From: Cryptomeria japonica
Lineage: Eukaryota > Streptophyta > Pinopsida > Cupressales > Cupressaceae
Reading direction: 5' to 3'
NCBI RefSeq assembly: GCF_030272615.1
Contig: NC_081406.1
Location: 478,296,900-478,360,899, forward strand
DNA length: 64,000 nt
The position numbers were made by a program, and so were the translations under genes. Of this stretch, positions 23,281 to 32,335 are shown piece after piece. Within the stretch, counting starts at the first letter, position 1. The number at the start of each line of letters is the position of its first letter. The notes beneath the pieces are model-generated. The model had not been told where the DNA came from, ran no database searches, and was given only the letters and a program-made list of their open reading frames with translations.

Positions 23281-23944
23281 ATTGAGAAATCTACCCTTAA
23301 CTGAACATATCAGTGCTTGTGGAGAAAAATTTGTTGAAGGGATAAAGGAGATTCATGACCAAGTCAGGATGCAATTGCAGAGAAGTATGGAAAAGTACAA
23401 GGAGCAAGTTGATAGAAGAAAGAGAGATGTGTAGTTCCAAGTTGGAGACATGGTATGGGCAAGTCAAAAAAAGGAGAGATTGCCAAAAGGGAAACACACA
23501 AAGCTCGTGATGTGGAAGGTTGCACCTTATCAAATACTCAAGAAGTTTGGAAACAATGCATATGAAATCCAATTACCTTCAGATATAGGTATATCCCCAA
23601 TCTTTAATGTTGCAGATCTGACACCATTCAAAGATACATTGCAGGAAGATGGAACATTCCTGATGGAAGATGTTGCAAACATGCTAAAAGACTTTCCAAG
23701 TCAAGGGCAACCAAAACTTGAAAGGATATTGAACACCAAGATTGTGAAGGAAACTAGGAATACGGTCTACAAACAATACCTTGTCAAGTGGCAAGGACTC
23801 CCTAAGGCAAATGCAGTATGGATGGATGAAGACCAGATGAAGAAACGTGGGACTACATTGCAGGAACTCATCTCAAGTGGACTTGAGATTCAATCACCCG
23901 AGGAGTATGGTGCAAAAGCACACAAAGACACAAATGAAGTCTAA
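23281..23944 (+). pseudogene. Integrase C-terminus and chromodomain (element E)
   Basis: A decayed stretch (23281-23449, stop at 23432) leads to an open frame (23450-23944). Here KLVMWKVAPYQILKKFGNNAYEI in two parts is the gypsy GPY/F-like region (usual GPFKILKKIGxNAYxL). LPSDIGISPIFNVADLTPF follows. The chromodomain covers about 23725-23850: ERILNTKIVKETRNTVYKQY then LVKWQGLPKANAVW, with the aromatic positions Y, W and W. Chromodomains steer integration to marked chromatin. The ORF ends 37 bases inside the 3' LTR. Confidence 0.85.
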
Positions 23945-25471
23945 AAGAGCCTAATATTACCCATGAGGTGAAAATGATCATTTGTAATAGGTTGATAGTT
24001 TTGTGAGTCAATAAGACCCAATTGATGTAAGGCATTGTCATGGTTGCATTTTATAATCACCATGGATAAATGATTGTGTGGGTTAGTAGGAGTCTAAGAA
24101 TGAGTCAGGAAAATAAATATTGGTCATAGAAACATCAAAAAAATCCTTGGAATAGGTCGAATACACCTTGGAGTCGCCAAATTTTAAAAAAAGTGCAAGT
24201 TGACAACTTTTGTTGTCATTGCAAAATGTTGTAAAAAGGGATAACTAATCCTCCAACGGTTCCAAAGTTTGAAAAGTCGTTCGAAACTGTTAGGGAGGCT
24301 ATATTATGCCCACTTGGATTGATTCTAGGGTTTTTGTTGGCATAGTTGTTGAAAATGTTGAAATTGATGATGTTTTGGAGTTTGGAGCAATACAATATAT
24401 TTGGAGTTTTCTGAAATTCTGTGTTTTTGTTGTTCATTTCTGACCAGTACGGATTGGTGGATGCCCGAAACTAATTGGATGAGTTAGGGAAGTCTCTTAC
24501 CTTTCAATTGAATCAAGTTTGATGTTTTTTAACAATCGGGTTGTAGAGATCCTTCAAAAACTAACTAGACTGGTCACAAACCCTGCTGGTACCTAGGGTT
24601 TTACCATAAAGATTTCCTTAATCTGACATTTTCACCAGAGGACCAAATAAACTGTGGGAAAATGTTAGAAGGGCCATTGTATCATAATATTTTGGCATTT
24701 TTTTGCATGGAAGCTCCAATCCCAAAGATATTGAATTGACCCTAGGCAGGAATCTCTATGTGCCCGCCTGAACTGTAGAAGTGAAAATCACTTGCAGAAG
24801 ACAGAGAAGATGGGATCAAGTCCTGAAACCTTCAATTTGGTAGTTTGAAACCTTACCCCACCTTTCAGAAGTGTTGTTTTAGTCAAGGGACTAATATAAG
24901 GGGTACTTTTTTTGTAAATTAGGCCTAATTGGCTTAATTAGGTCTGGAAGGACAGTAAGGGTACAAACCTTTCAACTTGTGCTTAGAGTCTAAGCCTTTG
25001 AGGAATTGTGTAACTTGATAAAGGGAATCTAAATATTCCCTCAGTTTATCTTTTCCTTTGGAATTTTTTTAAGTTGTGTTTGGAGAAATCAATCGGTAGG
25101 GCTACTAGGCTACTGGTAGGGCTACTAGATAAATAGGATAGTTGTGAGACAAGTATCCCCTAACACATTTGACAGTCAGATCTTATGGGTGTTTTGTGTT
25201 GGTTGGACCACCAATCGACAAAATCCAATAGGTTTTCATCCCACCAATACTGAAAGATTGTTTGCCATTCACACAAGGGTAGAGTGTTTTCATCCTACTG
25301 GTACCAGAAGATACTAAACCGGTATGGATCCGATCACACAAATTATTGTGTAAGTTGATTATTTGGTAGGTGTGTTGTTTACACCTTGAAAAAACAAAAT
25401 AACTTTTTTTGGACATAGTAGTTGTGGGTGAGAGAAGGTTTTCACCTAGTTTGTTGCTTGGCTCTGCATCA
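23908..25471 (+). repeat. Element E 3' LTR
   Basis: It starts TGGTGCAAAAGCACACAAAG and ends ggctctgcatca, 1564 bases, followed by the duplication AGGAA (25472-25476). Upstream, gaggag (about 23900-23905) is the only weak polypurine tract. Confidence 0.88.
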
Positions 25472-25587
25472 AGGAAGCTATATCCTCTGCCCCAATTTTA
25501 GTCAGCCTAGACCTTTCTAAAGATTTAATTATGTATATTTACAGTAGAGAGTTTAGCATAGCCATGGTTTTATCCCAAAAAGATGAT
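25407..25587 (+). repeat. Left copy of a 181-bp duplication (E LTR end plus F RNase H start)
   Basis: This segment holds the last 65 bases of the E 3' LTR, the AGGAA duplication and the start of the F RNase H domain (APILVSLDLSKDLIMYIYSR). It recurs at 26695-26873 with about 5% differences by eye. The two copies bracket a copia-type solo LTR. Confidence 0.85.
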
Positions 25588-25589
25588 TA

Positions 25590-26690
25590 TGTTATGATTG
25601 TCATTGATGGACACACACTTGCATTGAGATCACTTTTATATGTATAAGTTAAAGCTCAACCGGTATATGTTCCCAACCGGTATGATGCATTATAGTCCTT
25701 AGACTATTGGTGTTTTGCAAAAAATGATTACCGATCTGAAGCGGTATGTTGACCCCAAGCGGTTCGAGGATCTCAAGCGGTACGAAGGATCAAAGCGATA
25801 GAACACATATTTCCCAGTCTTCATTTTGTCAAACCGGCAACCGGTATTTTACTTAAACCGGTATTTTGTATGAACCGGTAATACTCTGTGATGAGTTACC
25901 AACCGCCATTTTGTGATGAGTTACCATCCACAGATTGTTTGACGGTGTTGACACTTCAACGGTGCTTTTTGTGTCGTGTTACAGAATATGTCTAGATGCA
26001 TTGAACCTAGGAAATTGTATTGTAATCCCATTGGACCGACATGAAATCAGATTCCTTTATAAGGACATCATGTCTAGGGTTTTAGGTTGTTGCTAGGGTT
26101 TAAGGTGGTTGATGAGTTAGAGAGAGTGTGAATGTGTAGAAGACTGAAGCAATGCTGGAATGCATTAGGAATGAGATATCAAGGATCTAACCAAGCAATC
26201 TATGCTAATAGCTAGATCACTCACTTGTTGATTACTCACATCTTCGACAATTCTGAAGCCCTTAACCGAGTAGGCCCAAAATCCTTTAGTAAATCCTCTA
26301 ACAAGGTGGTTCACATTTGTGGATCTAAAATCCTCTAGCAAGGTAGTCTTTATTCAAACTTATCTCCTAATAGAGATTGAGATTCCTAACAGGATCTGTT
26401 CTAGTGAAGAACATTGTATGACCTTAACCGATCTGGTTCCTATTCTGCAGATAGTTACTTGTGAGTTCCATCTCATCGTGGTTTTTCCCATTTGGGTTTC
26501 CACGTCAAAATCTCTTGTTTTATGGTGTTTGTGCTTCTGTGGGTGAATGCATTATTAGCTATTTGGTTTGCATATGTGCTAACCAGTTTGTCTGCTAAAC
26601 TGTTTTACCAGTTTGCAGGTAGTCTAGTTAGGTGTTAAGTACATTGATTTTTGGTATACTAATTCACCCCCCCCCCCCTCTTAGTATTCA
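25590..26690 (+). mobile_element. Copia-type solo LTR, right end apparently truncated
   Basis: It begins TGTTATGATTGTCATTGATG, as copia LTRs do. It contains ggtttttcccatttgggttt (about 26481-26500) and ends with the C-run and ctcttagta landmark (26662-26684), the same blocks as in C, G, H and I. The last bases that usually follow (ending in AACA) are missing. It has no interior. Several ACCGGT motifs lie at 25660-25880. Confidence 0.75.
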
Positions 26691-26694
26691 TTAG

Positions 26695-26873
26695 TTTTGG
26701 ACATAGTAAATGTGGGTGAGAGAAGGTTTTCACCTACTTTGTTGCTTGGCTCTGCATCAAGGAAGCTATATCCTTTGCCCCAATTTTAGTCAGCCTAGAC
26801 CTTTCTAAAGATTTCATTATGTAAATTTATAGTAGAGAGTTTAGCATACATGGTTTTAGCCCAGAAAGATGAT
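26695..26873 (+). repeat. Right copy of the 181-bp duplication
   Basis: It repeats 25407-25587, including the E LTR terminus and AGGAA junction, with a 2-3 base deletion near 26850. Element F continues directly from this copy. Confidence 0.85.
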
Positions 26874-27480
26874 GAAGGAAAAGGGGAGCACCTAGTAGCA
26901 TTTCATTCCTGGGCACTAAGAGTTACAAAGTTAAGTATAACTTCATGGAGAGACAAGCCTTTTCCATTGTCAAAGGATTAAAGAAATTTTAGCATCTAGT
27001 CATCTGTAATAAAACTATAGTTTATGTCGCATACCCCAACATGTGCCAACATACCATGGAAGGAGAGATAATAGAGAAAAGGGTGGACTGGATCACCAAA
27101 ATTTTAGAGTATGATATTGAATTCAAGCCCACCAAGGTAGTTTGAGGATGAGGGTTATGTGAATATATGGCTTAGGAACTCTCATCTGGAGAAGAAGAGC
27201 GGTAGTATGAACATGTTCTGATTAATGAAGTATAATCAAAAGATTGTTGGGTCTAAGATAGGATCACATTTATGCAAACTAGGAGATACCCTTCTAACCT
27301 CCCTCCTCACAAAAGGAGGTTCTACAAGCTACATAATAGAAGCTATGCACTGGTGGAGGGTGTACTTTTTAAGCAAAATTTCAATGGAGACCTCCTAAGG
27401 TGTGTAAACTGAAAGCAAGCTGAAAAGATTCTTCACGAATTTCATGAAGGTCTGATAGGAAGACATCTTTTTGCAAGGAC
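26759..27480 (+). pseudogene. RNase H domain of Tat-like gypsy element F
   Basis: The domain starts KEAISSAPILVSLDLSKDF and continues with MVLAQKDDEGKGEHLVAFHS, then FMERQAFSIVKGLKKF, KRVDWITKILEYDIEFKP and, with stops, the linker to integrase. Order and motifs match the RNase H of Tat-lineage gypsy elements (EyDIxxxP near the end). Several catalytic acidic residues and the ADFLAE-like end are lost. A HHCC-like region (FHEGLIGRHLF) begins at about 27440. Confidence 0.7.
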
Positions 27481-28510
27481 TCCTACTACTAAAATTATGT
27501 GTGTTGGTTATTTTTGGCCCAATATGTTTAATCAAGCCCATTCACTTGTCAGAACCTACAAGGAGTGCCAATACTTTGTAGGCAAAAGAAAAAGCTCAAC
27601 TATTCCTCTTAGTCCTATTGTGGTGGATGAGCCTTTTGCACAATGGGGATTAGTTTTTATGGGCATGATTCACCCCTCATCTTGCATCGAGCATAAATGG
27701 ATTTTAACGACAACAAATTATTTTACTAGATGGATAGATGCGGTCCCTTTAAAGAGTGCTACCAAAACAAACATATTGAGATTCTTGAAAGAGATGGTTC
27801 CAAGGTTCAGCTCCCAAAAAACTATTATCTTTGATAATTCTCGAGCCTTTTAAGGCTTTGAAATTTTCCAGTTTGCATTGGATAATGGGATATTCCTCAA
27901 AACTTCTTCAACTTATTATCCTCAAGGAGATGGTCTTGTCGAATCAACAAACAAAAACTTGATAAGGCTAATTAAAAGGATAGGCTCTGATCATAAAAGA
28001 GAATGGCACAAGCATCTCGTAGATGCACTTTAGGCCGACCGAGTCACACCCAAGCAGATCCTGAAAACTTCTCCCTATGAGTTAGTTTATGGGAACCAAG
28101 TCGTGCTTCCCATTTTCAAGAAATTCTAGCACTACAATTACTTAAATCTTTGGAGGTGGAGGAAAATGGAGCGATGGAAGTTCGATTGGCAGAATTACAT
28201 GAATTGCACGAACATAGAGAAACTTTCTGAGAAGTAATTAATGCCAGGAAGCATGTGGTTAAAAGATGGTTTGGCAAGAAATATTCTCACCCAGGTTTTA
28301 AATGTGGATATCTAGTGTTAAAGTACAATGAATGTGTTTCCAAGCCAGGACAACACCAAAAATTTAACTCTTAATGAGAGGGTCTGTACTATATTAGTCA
28401 GTGTAAACAATCAAATGCATTTGAGTTGGAAACATTAGAAGGAGAACCATTATGAATCCTGATGAATGGGGTACATCTCAAACACTTCTATTAGAATGTA
28501 TCTTAATTAA
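27440..28510 (+). pseudogene. Integrase of Tat-like gypsy element F
   Basis: An open part lies at 27497-27853 and continues after a stop. The zinc region is partly kept (YKECQYF, second Cys lost). The core shows QWGLVFMGMI, where the first catalytic Asp is Val. The second Asp is in TIIFDN. YYPQGDGLVESTNKNLI holds the Glu and is the signature typical of Tat/Ogre-lineage integrases. The tail reads KYNECVSKPGQ and FELETLEGEPL, the usual end of Tat pol. Stops occur near 27851 and 28030. It is inactive. It shows that F is the older host of element E. Confidence 0.8.
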
Positions 28511-28742
28511 CCTTGTAAATAGTGTGTAAAGTGTAGATTTATCTACAGTTGTGGTGCTTAACTTTGAATTTAAGTAAAAAGAAAGCCCCATACATTTGAT
28601 GCAACAAAAAAAATGCAAGCCAAAAGAGTAGTATTTGTATTTATCTGTATGGTAATATTTACATATTACAATAAAAAATGGCTCTTAGGCATGCAAGTGT
28701 GAGTATCATAGCATAAGATGTAAGGAAAATAACCTAATTTAT
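28511..28742. other. Spacer after F integrase, no gene seen
   Basis: AT-rich sequence after the last recognisable pol residues, with no repeats or open frame of note. It ends at the stop codon of the antisense ORF. Confidence 0.5.
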
Positions 28743-29372
28743 CTATTCCTCTTCATCTTTGCTGGAAGAAGACATAGAAGCTACAAGAAGTATTGGTTCG
28801 AGTGAGGGAAATTTAGCATGAGTGGCGGCAGGAGCATATGGCACAATGAGTCTCTGAAAATATGCACACCAATCCAAGCTGAAGATAGACTCTAAGCCCA
28901 TGAACCACATCAAAAAATGAAAAGCACTAGAAAATTTCTCTCGATGTTGCTCTATTTTGGTGGTGTTGAACCCTCCTAGAAATGGAAGCCAGGGAAGAAC
29001 CTCTCCAAGGTCATTGTAGAGCCTCAAGTCCATAGCCGTGGAAATTTCAAGACCTATATCTGAGGAATGAACAACCTCCTCCAGGTCGCCAAGCAATTTC
29101 TTTGAGAACACCTCCCTCGTTAGCAGAATTATTGTATCCTTATGTTCCCCTAAATATAGTAAAGAGGCCACAAAGTGGGAAGGAATCTCAATATTTACCT
29201 TATACTTATCCTCCCTGATGATGAAGTCATCACCCAAAACCCACTTGATGGCAGTTATCCCTAGGGCCTCCTTCAGCTTGGTCATACGTATTAACCTATT
29301 GTCTATAATGTCTCCTAGAAAGGCCAGTTGTGGTCTAGAGCTAACCAGCCTAATAGGCATATCTAGCAGCAT
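28743..29372 (-). CDS. Unrecognised 209-codon antisense ORF downstream of integrase
   Basis: An intact frame from ATG at 29372, antisense to F. I do not recognise it. It is of mixed alpha/beta composition, with motifs such as GDDFIIREDKYKVNIEIPSH and LLTREVFSKKLLGDLEEV, a Trp/Phe-rich middle (FHFLMWFMGLESIFSLDW) and an acidic Ser-rich end (MSSSSKDEEE). It has no clear membrane segment. Some Tat-lineage plant elements carry an antisense ORF between pol and the 3' LTR (Grande of maize relatives is the known case), and this one has the same position and direction. It could also be an independent remnant. Unlike its neighbours it has no internal stop. Confidence 0.5.
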   Translation of the reverse strand: MLLDMPIRLVSSRPQLAFLGDIIDNRLIRMTKLKEALGITAIKWVLGDDFIIREDKYKVNIEIPSHFVASLLYLGEHKDTIILLTREVFSKKLLGDLEEVVHSSDIGLEISTAMDLRLYNDLGEVLPWLPFLGGFNTTKIEQHREKFSSAFHFLMWFMGLESIFSLDWCAYFQRLIVPYAPAATHAKFPSLEPILLVASMSSSSKDEEE

Positions 29373-30056
29373 TTTGGCTATAAAAGAAGAGGACTAGAAG
29401 AAGATGATAATTGACTAAGTATTTTACCTAAAAGCTAGCCTTGGTTGGGTTTTTTGGTTAAAACATGCAATTGATTTATAGGCCAAGTCTACAATTCCAA
29501 ATGGCAGTGGTACAAAGATCCTATCAGAATAAAATCACCAAAATCCGACTCAGAGTGACGGGTCGTGTGCGAAGCCAAGGTGGCAAAAGATCATGACCTG
29601 GTGGCGGCGTCCTTGGGAAATGTAAAGACATCTAAACATAGGCCACGTGTCCTACCGTAAATTTTTAAATTTACAAGAAAATGGGTAATAAATGTTTTTC
29701 ATCAGACTCAACTGTCCAAAAATAAATGAAAGATTTGTGACGAATGCCTTATTCCCCACTTGCGACTCTCATTTCCAAAATTCAGCCTTCCAAGAATAGA
29801 AAGTAATCAAGTACTATGGTGATATGGCATTCTTGTATTAGCCACGAATTAATTTCGCACAAAAATCCCAAATATCGGCATGCTTTGGACGTGATTCTTT
29901 ACCGCATGGTTAATTCAAGGATACACCTGGGGTAAAAAGAGTTTAATGAAAAATATGTAAGTGTTTGAAATTTGTGTGGCATTGCAAGAAAGGTTCAATT
30001 GTTGTAGGAGCAGAATAGAGAAAAATCTACCTAGATGATTTATAGTGAGAAGGTGT
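29373..30056. other. 684-bp spacer between two divergent ORFs
   Basis: Non-coding. It separates the antisense ORF start (29372) from the J start (30057), so it is placed to hold promoters for both. It contains one GC-richer patch near 29560-29625 (gtgacgggtcgtgtgcg, ggtggcggcg). No confident TATA box was identified on either side. Confidence 0.4.
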
Positions 30057-30496
30057 CATGGTGTCAAAAAGAACTTCAACTAGAGGGAAAAGACCTTCCA
30101 CTCCCACAACTGTCACTAATGTATTTGTGTCTATTTCTTATGCATGTGCAAGAATACCATAGAAACTGATATCCTCACATACCAAAATGGTTTCAAAGGT
30201 GACCCATAAGAATACAGTGAACACAACCCTCATAAATGATGAGTTTGATAATGTGAATGACCCAAAATTGCAACCCAAAGTCTCTTTGTGAGGGTGCCTG
30301 CGCAATAATGAAAGAGAAAGTAAACAAGGACTTGGAGACCTTGGGGTATCGGTTATGGTTTTGTGGTCTCCCAAACTACATGGTGTCATTTATTCATTAT
30401 TGTGCAGAATTATTACATGCAAGTGTCGTAAATTTCCATGTGAATACCAGAGTAATTCAAGGAAAGACCCTGCAAGTGGTTATTAATGCTACCAGC
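30057..30496 (+). pseudogene. Long decayed ORF J, segment 1 (N-terminus)
   Basis: The start is proposed at the ATG at 30057 (MVSKRTSTRGKRPSTPTTVT), a basic Ser/Thr-rich N-terminus. Stops at about 30159 and 30288 and a frameshift near 30280 follow. The better frame from 30257 reads KEKVNKDLETLGYRLWFCGL and AELLHASVVNFHVN, ending VVINATS at the insertion site of element B. The pattern of an N-terminal domain ending in ATSINDIL (after joining with segment 2) recalls Gag-like or plant-transposon-associated domains. That match is an impression, not an identification. Confidence 0.55.
30492..30496 (+). other. Target site duplication of element B (left copy)
   Basis: CCAGC here and at 39070-39074 flank element B exactly. 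Confidence 0.92.
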
Positions 30497-31017
30497 TGTA
30501 GCGTCGTAAATTGTACGCACTTGCTAGGGTGGTACAATTTCACACCTAGTTTAGCACCCGCCTTGGCGCATTTTGCATTTTGCATTGCATTTCCCCTTTA
30601 GCACTTAATTAATCAAATTAATTAGGTCTAAGGTTCTATTTTATCACCTCCCACATCATAAAGTTGGGCCCTTTCATTAAAGTGTGCCCTTTTCATTTTA
30701 TCCCTCCTATACATCATTTAATCAAAAACCCTAATTAGGTCCTATTTTGAACTTGGGGGCTTGATTTCGAGGGTCAAAACATCTCGAAATCACCTGTAAC
30801 TTGGGGATTCTCTCTAAAATCATCATATCCGACAGTCCTGAAAATTTGGTGAAAAGTTGTCGGGACCATGGTGCCCGGAGTGCAACATGGTCCCGGACAT
30901 TTTTCCCGAAATTTTAGGAGCGCGATCCAATCATAAAATAAAGCTTAACCCCAAGAAATTGGCGGGAAATTCAATCTCTAGGTCGGCCTAAAGACGAAAT
31001 TACGACCTAGGGTTTCC

Positions 31018-31024
31018 TATATAA
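31018..31024 (+). promoter_or_regulatory. TATA box in element B LTR
   Basis: TATATAA within cctatataagagctct. It is conserved at 37917-37923 in the 3' LTR and on the minus strand in both D LTRs (49509-49515, 56236-56242), which supports function as the element promoter. Confidence 0.7.
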
Positions 31025-31637
31025 GAGCTCTCTTTCTTCATTTGAAAGGATCCGATTTTTGGCTTTCAAGGACCTTCTATGCAGCGAAAGAGCAGATCTT
31101 TGAAGACTTCAACAACATTCAACATCCATCTATCAAGCATTTATCAATTTCATTCATCCATTTAGGGCTTGGAAGACATTGAAGAACAATAGGAGATTAC
31201 CGACTGAAGATTGGCTTGTACTCCTCCCTTGAGGGTTGGGTATGATTTCATGTTGTTTTCGTGTCTTTGCATAAGTTTCAACATATCCTTTATTCATACT
31301 TTAGATCACTTTGCATCTTGATTTAGAGCATTTACATTATCATTTACAAGCAATTAGGGTTTACTTTCTAGGTTGCTCTAGTTTTCTTATTTGCATTTTA
31401 GGATCTTGCACACACACAAGGTCTGCACACACATTACTTTTACAATACAACTTGGCTATTCGTGGAGGTGGAAATCACCGAAGCGGGGGTTTGACTAAGG
31501 CAAAACCCTATATAGCCGCCCACACCCTTTTCAGATATAAGTGCAGGTTTCGGGACTCGGACGACGCCGCAGGTTGCAGATCCGGGAGAAGCAGACTGAG
31601 ACCGACCTTCCCACCAAATTTCAGAGCAAAAGACCAG

Positions 31638-31733
31638 GACAGGGGCGTGGGGCGCCCTGGTCCTGCCAAGACAGGGGCGCTGGGTGCCCTGGTCCCTGGG
31701 ACAGGGGCGCTGGGCGCCCTGGTCCTCCTGACA
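31638..31733 (+). repeat. GC-rich tandem module in the LTR, three units of about 30 bp
   Basis: The units begin gacaggggcg at 31638, 31670 and 31700, each followed by the partly self-complementary tgggcgccctggtcc. The same three units occur in the B 3' LTR from 38537. The D 3' LTR has three (48798-48895) and the D 5' LTR two (55557-55625). Confidence 0.85.
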
Positions 31734-32174
31734 GACATCATTTTTCAGCACTTTTTGACAGCTTTTCCAGAGTGCAAAAACAACAGTTTCCGGAGCAGTT
31801 TCAGGGGCAGAATCAGGACAGTGGCGCCCGCGCCCCCGTCCTGAATATTTTCACTCAGATTTTGACTCTGGGTATGCATTCGCATTCTTGTTTTTTCCTT
31901 GTGTTTACAGCTTTCCATTGTTTAAGTTCAATTCTGCAATCTTGTTATTAGTTCATACTTGCACTTTGGGGTTAGGGATTGAACTTGCATCATTTTATCT
32001 TTCAATTACAACAAAGGAATAGAAATCCTAATAGGTAGCCCGTGGCTCTCTCTTCCACAAAAAGAAGTAGCCAATTGTGTGATACCTCTAGGCTCTTTTC
32101 GTATTCCACAAGTGTGTGGTTGAAAGTGAGATTAGGGCATGTTTGCTTAGTGTCACTTTTTCTCCTACACATTT

Positions 32175-32190
32175 TGGTGAACCCGACGTG
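32175..32190 (+). promoter_or_regulatory. Putative primer binding site (element B)
   Basis: TGGTGAACCCGACGTG lies three bases inside the LTR. It starts with TGG, as sites pairing with a tRNA CCA end must. Elements D and K carry the same site (K with one change). I cannot name the tRNA. Confidence 0.7.
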
Positions 32191-32335
32191 AATCTATCAT
32201 TGCTTCCTCTTGCATTGCATTTGTTAGATCTAGATCTAGATTTAGAGTGTTTTCATTTCATTTTCATTAAAAAGAAAAAAAGAAAAAAAAGTGTGTTTCT
32301 TTGCATTGTGTGTTTAAATTTTATGCAATTTCAAA

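Larger units (their letters stand above)
11489..25471 (+). mobile_element. Element E: chromovirus (Ty3/gypsy) with nested element G
   Basis: The two LTRs (11489-13051 and 23908-25471) flank gag, protease, RT, RNase H, integrase and a chromodomain, the order of Ty3/gypsy chromoviruses. The 5-bp target duplication AGGAA sits at 11484-11488 and 25472-25476. The interior is split by element G (15937-22766) within the integrase. Without G the element is about 7.15 kb. Stops, frameshifts and a deletion in RT make it inactive. LTR divergence is about 9% over the first 185 bases by eye. Confidence 0.9.
30497..32171 (+). repeat. Element B 5' LTR
   Basis: It runs from TGTAGCGTCGTAAATTGTAC to ctcctacaca, 1675 bases. 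It carries a TATA box (31018-31024) and a GC-rich tandem module (31638-31733). A 177-codon open frame (31311-31844) inside it recurs in shortened form in the other LTRs and is probably not a gene. The LTR has much higher GC content in its last third than the surrounding DNA. Confidence 0.93.

Noticed and set aside
26662-26675. C-runs here and near 40002 as G-quadruplex elements
   Set aside because: They are part of the conserved copia LTR end and vary in length between copies; no separate four-tract pattern.
28743-29372. Antisense ORF as a host gene
   Set aside because: No recognisable domain, no introns or conserved neighbours, and a position directly after an integrase; retroelement origin is more likely.
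31311-31844. 177-codon frame inside the B LTR that recurs in all B and D LTRs
   Set aside because: It recurs because the LTRs are recent copies. It overlaps the GC-rich repeats, reads in several frames on both strands, and its length differs between copies.
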